Assembly (NCBI GenBank): GCA_040758525.1
Contig: JBFLVQ010000317.1
Coordinates: forward strand, 1 to 10,482
DNA: 10,482 nucleotides
Source of the DNA: JBFLVQ01 sp040758525
Lineage (GTDB): Bacteria > Acidobacteriota > Blastocatellia > Chloracidobacteriales > JADJPF01
Direction of reading: 5' to 3'
Under the pieces are notes generated by a model. It saw only the letters and a program-made list of their open reading frames with translations. It was not told where the DNA came from and did no database searches. The translations under genes were made by a program, and so were the position numbers. This document shows positions 5,796-10,482 of the stretch, one piece after another. Numbering within the stretch: the first letter of the stretch is position 1; each line of letters starts with the position of its first letter.

Positions 5796-8700
5796 ATGAA
5801 GAGAAGTGTAAACTCACAATATAATCTCATCATAGGGTTGCTCATTATTGTCTGCTTGTCAGGTTTACCGCTTTTAACACGTGTTGAGGCGCAATCTTGT
5901 TGTCGGCCTGTGATGCAGGAAGGCAGTGGGAAACCAACAGCGCCAGAGACTAGCACAGAGAAACAGAAAGATGAAAAGAGTCAGAAATGGGAAGTTGAAG
6001 GCGAGCATGGTCCTAGTACCACTATTGAGTTTGATACTGATGAAGGTACTTGGATGAATCTGGATGTAAGTCCCGATGGTGCTCGTATTGTCTTTGATCT
6101 ACTGGGAGATATCTACACGATTCCTATCACAGGTGGTCCAGCTCAACTACTCAGTGGTGGTCCATCTTGGGAGATGCAACCCCGTTTCAGTCCAGATGGC
6201 AAACAGATCGCCTTTATTAGTGACCGCAGTGGTGGCGATAATGTCTGGTTAATGAATGTTGATGGTAGCAATCGTCGTCAAGTTTCCAAAGAGACTTTTC
6301 GACTCGTCAGTGCACCAGAATGGATGCCAGATGGAGATTGGATAATAGTACGCAAGCACTTCACCGGTACACGCTCACTAGGTGCTGGTGAGGTCTGGCT
6401 CTATCATGTACAAGGTGGCAAAGGTGTACAGCTCACACAACGCCCCACTGATACTTCAGATGTAAATGAGCCAGCAGTGTCACCAGATGGCCGCTGGATC
6501 TATTATAGTTATTCGGGACCATTCGATTACAACAAGGATCCTAATCGCGGTATCTTTCAGGTTTCCCGTGTTGATCGGCTCACTGGTCGTATAGAGCCAG
6601 TAACACGTGATGCTGGTGGCGCAGTACGTCCCACTCCTTCTCCAGACGGTCGTTCCTTGGCGTTCGTACGACGTATACGCTTGAAGACAGCGCTGTTTGT
6701 ACGTGATATTGAGACCGGTGCGGAACGACCGATCTTTGATGGATTGGATAAAGATCAACAAGAGACCTGGGCAATTCATGGTATCTTCCCAGCCTTTTCC
6801 TGGACACCCGATTCAAAACGTATTGTCATTACTGCAGGTGGTAAACTCTGGTCGATCAATATTGCCGATGGTAGTCGTACTGCTATTCCATTTACTGTTC
6901 ATGTGAAACAGCGTATCACCAATGCACTACGATTTCCCCAAAAGATTGCTGAACCAACGCTACAGATAAAGATGATTCGTTGGCCAGTACAGAGCCTAGA
7001 TGGTAAGTACATTGTCTTTATTGCTGCTGGTCACCTTTATAAAATGATGTTACCCAATGGTGTGCCAGAACGTCTTACCAACAACACTCACTTCGAATTC
7101 AGCCCTTCATTTTCGGCAGATGGGCAATGGATAACTTATGTAACTTGGGATGACGATGAAGGTGGTCATATCTGGCGTCAACGTTTATCGGGTGGTACAC
7201 CGGAGAAGATTACACGTGTGGCCAATCAATATGCCAATCCCGTCTTCTCTCCTGATCAATCTAAGATCGCTTTTTTACAAGGAAGTGGTACAAGCAATCG
7301 TGGTGATGATCTAGGTGATGAGTACTATCTACAAATTCATGTGCTTGATGTTGCACGCGGTGAGAGCCGCTATGTCATTAACACTTCTAATCGTGGCTCT
7401 AATCGGCGTATGCCAAGACTCTTCTTTGATAGCAAAGGCGAACGTATACTCTTTTACGAGAATCAAGGTGACCAGACCTACTTGAGTAGTGTAAAGCTTG
7501 ATAGCACAGACTACCGCCAGCATATTGTCAATAAAAATGCAGAAGAGATCATTCCCTCGCCAGATGGTAAGTGGATCGCTTTCAAAGAACTGCATAATGC
7601 CTATGTTGCGCCTTTTCCAGTAGCGGGTGGCAAGCCAATTACGGTTACTGCTGCAGATGCTGGTGTACCAGTCAAACAGCTTACTCGTATAGCTGGTGAA
7701 TGGCTTAACTGGACTGCCGACAGTAAATCACTGACCTGGTCTTTTGGTCCAACCTTCTATCGCCAGTCGCTTGAGAAGATCTATACAGAAGCACAGGCTG
7801 CAGAATCCAAAGAGGCTAAAGACGAGAAGAAAGATAAAAACCGTCTTGGTGCAAACCTGATGATAGAGGCTGAGGCCTTTCCCATCTCACTGACACTGCC
7901 ACGTTATATTCCGCGAGGGGTAGTTGCCTTTACTAATGCACGCATCATCACAATGGATGGTGATAAGGTGATCGAACGCGGTACGATTGTTGTAGAAGAT
8001 AATCGTATTAAAGCGATTGGTGCCGGCAAAACTGTAGTAGTTCCGCAAGGCGCGCGCATTGTTGATCTAGCTGGCAAAACTGTCATGCCTGGTATCATAG
8101 ATGTACATGCCCATATGCATTACAACAGCCTAGATGTTCACTCTACGCGTGAATGGGCTTATTATGCCAATCTTGCCTATGGTGTCACCACTTCTCACGA
8201 TCCTTCTGCCAGCACACATCTCTCTTTTGCTCAAGCAGAGTTGGTAGAGACAGGACAACTTGTGGGCCCACGTATCTATTCCACAGGCTTTGTCCTTTAT
8301 GGTGCAGAAAATCCTGAGAAGGCTGTGATCGAATCACTTGATGATGCTCGCAACCATGTACGACGACTCAAGAGTTTGGGGGCAATTTCAGTCAAGAGTT
8401 ACAACCAACCACGTCGTGAGCAACGTCAATGGGTGATTGAAGCAGCGCGAGAAGAAGGCATAATGGTGGTACCGGAAGGTGGTTCTACCTATGCTTATAA
8501 CATGAATATGATCTTGGATGGACATACTGGGATAGAGCACGCGATTCCTGTTGTACCACTTTACAAAGATGCGCTACAACTACTAGTACGTAGCAAAACT
8601 GGCTATACACCTACGTTAATCGTTGGCTATGGTGGTGTCTGGGGCGAGAACTACTTCTATCAGCATTATAATGTTTGGGAGAATGAACGGCTGTTACGTT

Positions 8701-9152
8701 TCACACCACGCCCTGTAATTGATGCACGCGCACGTCGGCGTATGTTAGTACCCGAGGATGATTTCCACCATTTCGCGCTTGCTAAAGTCTGCAAACAGGT
8801 GCTTGATGCTGGTGGACATCTACAAGTAGGAGCACATGGACAATTACAAGGAATGGGTGCGCATTGGGAGATCTGGATGTTACAACAGGGCGGCCTGACA
8901 CCTCTAGAAGCGCTACGTGTGGCTACGCTGGGCGGCGCTCAATACTTAGGGTTAGATAATGAACTAGGTTCGCTGGTAGTAGGCAAGGTTGCTGATCTTG
9001 TCGTACTTGATCGCAACCCATTAGAGAACATACGTAACACTGATTCGGTCCGTTATGTGATGAAGAACGGTGAGCTGTTTGATGCAGAAAACATGGATAA
9101 GATGTGGCCAGCGAAAGAACCGCGTAAACCATTCCGCTGGCAACATAATTAG
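5796..9152 (+). CDS. Secreted amidohydrolase with N-terminal PD40 beta-propeller
   Basis: 1118 residues from the ATG with GAGG eight bases upstream; a TTG at 5772 would add eight residues but lacks a site. A signal peptide of about 34 residues ends VEA before QSCC. Twelve PD40/TolB-like blades follow (about 85-655), each with a [SP]-x-D-G-x-x-[IL]-x-[FY] core, consistent with two six-bladed propellers. A charged Lys/Glu linker (about 665-690) leads to a metal-dependent amidohydrolase domain (about 709-1115). It has PGIIDVHAHMH (H771, H773), K867 in SVKSY as candidate carbamylated lysine, and H910/H915 in GHTGIEH. The strand-8 position reads GAHGQ (H1014) instead of the usual Asp, before the closing GSLVVGKVADLVVLD. 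The family hydrolyses amide or cyclic-amide bonds, often in peptides or dipeptides; the substrate here is unknown. The propeller may gate or bind it. It stands alone, probably monocistronic. Confidence 0.9.
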   Translation: MKRSVNSQYNLIIGLLIIVCLSGLPLLTRVEAQSCCRPVMQEGSGKPTAPETSTEKQKDEKSQKWEVEGEHGPSTTIEFDTDEGTWMNLDVSPDGARIVFDLLGDIYTIPITGGPAQLLSGGPSWEMQPRFSPDGKQIAFISDRSGGDNVWLMNVDGSNRRQVSKETFRLVSAPEWMPDGDWIIVRKHFTGTRSLGAGEVWLYHVQGGKGVQLTQRPTDTSDVNEPAVSPDGRWIYYSYSGPFDYNKDPNRGIFQVSRVDRLTGRIEPVTRDAGGAVRPTPSPDGRSLAFVRRIRLKTALFVRDIETGAERPIFDGLDKDQQETWAIHGIFPAFSWTPDSKRIVITAGGKLWSINIADGSRTAIPFTVHVKQRITNALRFPQKIAEPTLQIKMIRWPVQSLDGKYIVFIAAGHLYKMMLPNGVPERLTNNTHFEFSPSFSADGQWITYVTWDDDEGGHIWRQRLSGGTPEKITRVANQYANPVFSPDQSKIAFLQGSGTSNRGDDLGDEYYLQIHVLDVARGESRYVINTSNRGSNRRMPRLFFDSKGERILFYENQGDQTYLSSVKLDSTDYRQHIVNKNAEEIIPSPDGKWIAFKELHNAYVAPFPVAGGKPITVTAADAGVPVKQLTRIAGEWLNWTADSKSLTWSFGPTFYRQSLEKIYTEAQAAESKEAKDEKKDKNRLGANLMIEAEAFPISLTLPRYIPRGVVAFTNARIITMDGDKVIERGTIVVEDNRIKAIGAGKTVVVPQGARIVDLAGKTVMPGIIDVHAHMHYNSLDVHSTREWAYYANLAYGVTTSHDPSASTHLSFAQAELVETGQLVGPRIYSTGFVLYGAENPEKAVIESLDDARNHVRRLKSLGAISVKSYNQPRREQRQWVIEAAREEGIMVVPEGGSTYAYNMNMILDGHTGIEHAIPVVPLYKDALQLLVRSKTGYTPTLIVGYGGVWGENYFYQHYNVWENERLLRFTPRPVIDARARRRMLVPEDDFHHFALAKVCKQVLDAGGHLQVGAHGQLQGMGAHWEIWMLQQGGLTPLEALRVATLGGAQYLGLDNELGSLVVGKVADLVVLDRNPLENIRNTDSVRYVMKNGELFDAENMDKMWPAKEPRKPFRWQHN

Positions 9153-9193
9153 TAGTGATTTTTGTAGAACATTAACAAAGATGTTTGTGTTCA

Positions 9194-9294
9194 GTTGTAA
9201 GAGAGGCAAATAGATACCCTGTTTTATTTGCCTCTCTGTGTCCTCAATGGTTAATATTTCTGTACCAACTCAGTGAGGCTAATTTAAAATTGCC
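9194..9294 (-). repeat. 101-base direct repeat, copy A
   Basis: Aligns without gaps to 9739-9839 (offset 545) with 79 of 101 bases identical by my count. The two best-conserved blocks are the first 19 bases and CCTCAATGGTTAATATTTCT. On the minus strand it starts four bases after the stop of the gene 9299-9676. Its distal end carries a 13-pair hairpin (9200-9237). It also ends 41 bases after the plus-strand amidohydrolase gene stops. Confidence 0.85.
9200..9237. terminator. Perfect 13-pair hairpin in repeat A
   Basis: AGAGAGGCAAATA (9200-9212) pairs perfectly with TATTTGCCTCTCT (9225-9237) across 12 bases. It lies between two convergent genes, so it can act on both strands. Neither side has a real T-run, so intrinsic termination is uncertain; mRNA 3'-end protection is an alternative. 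Confidence 0.55.
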
Positions 9295-9298
9295 TAAC

Positions 9299-9676
9299 CT
9301 AATATTTTCTTTGTGCCCACCAATCATCTAATGATGTATTGATGAGTTCTACATCCACGGGCCCGCCTGGTGGTATGGGCTGCGCATCCGGCCAGATGGT
9401 TTGCCAGGCATAATGGATAATCTCTCTCACTTCCTTGTCATCATATGGATAACGATCGCCAGCAAACTCTTCACAATTGATCTGTGGATTGGCCAGCAAA
9501 TACTCGAAAGCCAGCCTTAATTCATTAAGATCACCATGACTAATAGCACCTAGTTGCATTTGCATAATGCAGTGATGATACTGAAATATATCTTTTGGTG
9601 GTAGGTCGTTATTATTGAACCAAGCCAATGTAACATCAGCCAGATAATAACTAATTATTGCTTTACTAATCTTCAT
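9299..9676 (-). CDS. Small acidic protein of unknown function
   Basis: 125 residues, cytoplasmic (no signal or membrane segment), and acidic: about 18 Asp/Glu against 9 Lys/Arg. It is rich in aromatic residues, with Trp near the C-terminus (DDWWAQRKY), and has a Pro-rich turn PDAQPIPPGGP. The N-terminal half looks helical. I do not recognise a family. The start has an AAAGAGTGG site just upstream. It is bracketed by the two 101-base repeats, copy B before it and copy A after its stop, and I see no good promoter in 9677-9738. Transcription may therefore come from the upstream gene through copy B. Size, acidity and neighbourhood would suit an immunity protein, but that is speculation. Confidence 0.6.
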   Translation of the reverse strand: MKISKAIISYYLADVTLAWFNNNDLPPKDIFQYHHCIMQMQLGAISHGDLNELRLAFEYLLANPQINCEEFAGDRYPYDDKEVREIIHYAWQTIWPDAQPIPPGGPVDVELINTSLDDWWAQRKY

Positions 9677-9738
9677 AATCCACTCTTTATTCTGTTTTCG
9701 TCGTATCTACTACATCGGTTTTGCTTACAGCAATATCC

Positions 9739-9839
9739 GTTGTAAGAGAGGCAAATAAATAGCAAGGTTTACTCACCTCTCTTTACCCTCAATGGTTAAT
9801 ATTTCTACTACAATCCAATGAAGCTAATTTAACTGTGCC
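9739..9839 (-). repeat. 101-base direct repeat, copy B
   Basis: Ungapped partner of 9194-9294. On the minus strand it begins within the last codons of the gene 9829-10308, so that gene's stop (TAA, 9831-9829) lies inside the repeat; in copy A the stop is just outside. Its hairpin (9745-9782) differs from that of copy A only in ways that keep minus-strand RNA paired. Confidence 0.85.
9745..9782 (-). terminator. 15-pair hairpin in repeat B, minus-strand RNA
   Basis: Positions 9745-9759 pair with 9768-9782 over an eight-base loop. In minus-strand RNA all 15 positions pair, three of them as G-U; in plus-strand RNA those three would be A-C mismatches. It lies after the stop of 9829-10308 and before the gene 9299-9676, so it could terminate, attenuate or protect transcripts. 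No T-run follows. Confidence 0.5.
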
Positions 9840-10308
9840 ACCACCAATGAGTAGGAAAGCTATATTCTAGTCCCCCTCTTGTGTGGTTCTGGCATTGTTT
9901 GACAGTAGCTGTATTCTCTTTGATAGACTCTCTGAATGTTTCGTCATTTTGCATTAAGAGCTCACGATATTCATTACCTACAAACCTCAAGGTTAACTCT
10001 AATTTTGAGCGCAGCATCAAGATTCGTAATGTCTCTTCAAACTCCAATTTACCACCATAATCAATTATCCGTTTAAGTCTTCGAAAGTCTTCTTGCCATT
10101 CTTTGCTAATGGTGATTAAGTTGCTACTGATAAATAAGTTCAATTCATCAACATCAATCTCCTTTCTCCAGGTTGAGGAAATAATCTTATTTTCTTCGGC
10201 TTCTAACAACTCAGCAAAATAATTAGCACAGGAAAGCGCCCATCGGTTTGTAAGAGCTTCTTTGCAGGAATTAATTGTGTCTTTTACCAACTCTTTGATA
10301 GCTGTCAT
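9829..10308 (-). CDS. Small helical protein of unknown function
   Basis: 159 residues, no signal peptide or membrane segment, so probably cytoplasmic. It is predominantly charged and helical (for example KEWQEDFRRLKRIIDYGG and FEETLRILMLRSKLELTLRF), slightly acidic, and ends with an odd aromatic tail PTHWWWHS. I do not recognise a family. The start is well supported: AAAGGAG lies five bases upstream and the ATG overlaps the stop of the preceding gene as ATGA, so the two are translationally coupled. Its last codons and stop fall within repeat B. Spot counts of two 60-base stretches give about 37-38% GC, lower than the central genes. A partner (immunity or chaperone-like) protein for the upstream product is one possibility. 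Confidence 0.65.
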   Translation of the reverse strand: MTAIKELVKDTINSCKEALTNRWALSCANYFAELLEAEENKIISSTWRKEIDVDELNLFISSNLITISKEWQEDFRRLKRIIDYGGKLEFEETLRILMLRSKLELTLRFVGNEYRELLMQNDETFRESIKENTATVKQCQNHTRGGLEYSFPTHWWWHS

Positions 10309-10481
10309 AGTGACTCCTTTAAGGTAACACCAATTCTTTTCAAGTAGCCTTTATCTACAACCCAGTGTGTAAATATAAGTTTATTGTTGAGTGTAGTACA
10401 GGTGAGGAGATATCTATCACCACCCAAATGCTGTATGTAGGCATTCTTTAGCTGACCATCGTGCCTATAAGTAAACTTGTT
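10305..10481 (-). CDS. C-terminal end of an unidentified gene (cut by window edge)
   Basis: The minus strand is open for 58 codons from the window edge to a TGA at 10307-10305. It begins NKFTYRHDGQLKNAY and continues with strand-like segments such as RYLLTCTTLNN, KLIFTHWVVDKGY and LKRIGVTLKESL. It is called as coding because the frame stays open to the edge, the composition is protein-like, and the stop overlaps the next start as ATGA behind a strong Shine-Dalgarno. The fragment is basic (many Lys, Arg and His, few acids). Too little remains to name it; the C-terminus of a larger effector is one option, an ordinary small protein another. Confidence 0.6.
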   Translation of the reverse strand, partial: NKFTYRHDGQLKNAYIQHLGGDRYLLTCTTLNNKLIFTHWVVDKGYLKRIGVTLKESL

Positions 10482-10482
10482 T

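Noticed and set aside
5593..5799. A 68-residue ORF upstream of the amidohydrolase gene
   Set aside because: It spans the predicted promoter, palindrome and leader, lacks a ribosome-binding site and overlaps the start of the real gene; its residue make-up looks random.
5782..5799. A five-codon ORF ending ATGA over the amidohydrolase start
   Set aside because: ATG-AGG-ATA-GAA-AGA-TGA overlaps the Shine-Dalgarno of the real gene and has no ribosome-binding site of its own; most likely chance.
5796..7760. The propeller region as TolB of a Tol-Pal system
   Set aside because: PD40 blades are shared, but there are twelve of them, no TolB N-terminal domain, no tol or pal neighbours, and the same chain continues into an amidohydrolase.
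9194..9839. The repeats as integron attC sites
   Set aside because: They are located and sized like attC sites, and copy A has GCCTAAC (RYYYAAC-type) at 9292-9298. The corresponding bases in copy B do not match, and no GTTRRRY partner with paired L/R boxes is conserved at the other end. No integrase is in the window.
1..10482. tRNA, rRNA, CRISPR array or insertion sequence
   Set aside because: I saw no cloverleaf with a conserved T-loop, no rRNA-like stretch, no evenly spaced short repeats and no transposase motif or terminal inverted repeats on either strand.

Overview
The window carries six complete genes with recognisable domains or architecture, two small complete genes I do not recognise, and two genes cut by the window edges. 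The organism looks like a Gram-negative bacterium with moderate GC in its core genes. Nearly every complete product has a secretion signal: NxxGxxAF tandem repeats, a zinc carboxypeptidase, an SH3 lipoprotein, two putative lipid-binding proteins and a PD40-propeller amidohydrolase. This mix fits Acidobacteriota (Blastocatellia-like) best, but that assignment is inference from gene content, not from a marker gene. Several promoters resemble the sigma-70 consensus.

Left to right: the first codons of a minus-strand gene (1-29) with a near-perfect Shine-Dalgarno; a GC-rich stem-loop (85-109); a secreted tandem-repeat protein (193-1515, minus); a divergent control region (1516-1714); a VanY/M15-type D,D-carboxypeptidase with a peptidoglycan-binding domain (1715-2653, plus). 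This meets head-on, with 6 bases between stop codons, an SH3-domain lipoprotein (2660-3721, minus) that has its own promoter. Upstream of the lipoprotein gene lies a translationally coupled pair of 265-residue exported proteins (3844-4641 and 4638-5435, minus). A 360-base divergent region (5436-5795) then leads into a 1118-residue secreted amidohydrolase (5796-9152, plus).

The right end (9194-10482) differs in character. It is visibly more AT-rich and holds small unrecognised minus-strand genes. A pair of 101-base direct repeats (about 78% identical, ungapped) each follow the stop codon of one of these genes. Together they make a 545-base gene-plus-repeat unit. Each repeat encodes a long hairpin, and in one copy all three stem differences stay paired (as G-U) only in minus-strand RNA, the strand of the small genes. 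At the extreme right, the end of a gene missing from simple ORF lists overlaps the next gene by ATGA. The arrangement resembles an accessory cassette array, possibly effector/immunity genes, but no protein here proves that.

Working together: the left and centre read as envelope and periplasm functions (peptidoglycan trimming, wall- or protein-binding SH3 domains, lipid-binding-like proteins, an exported hydrolase), with no single pathway evident.
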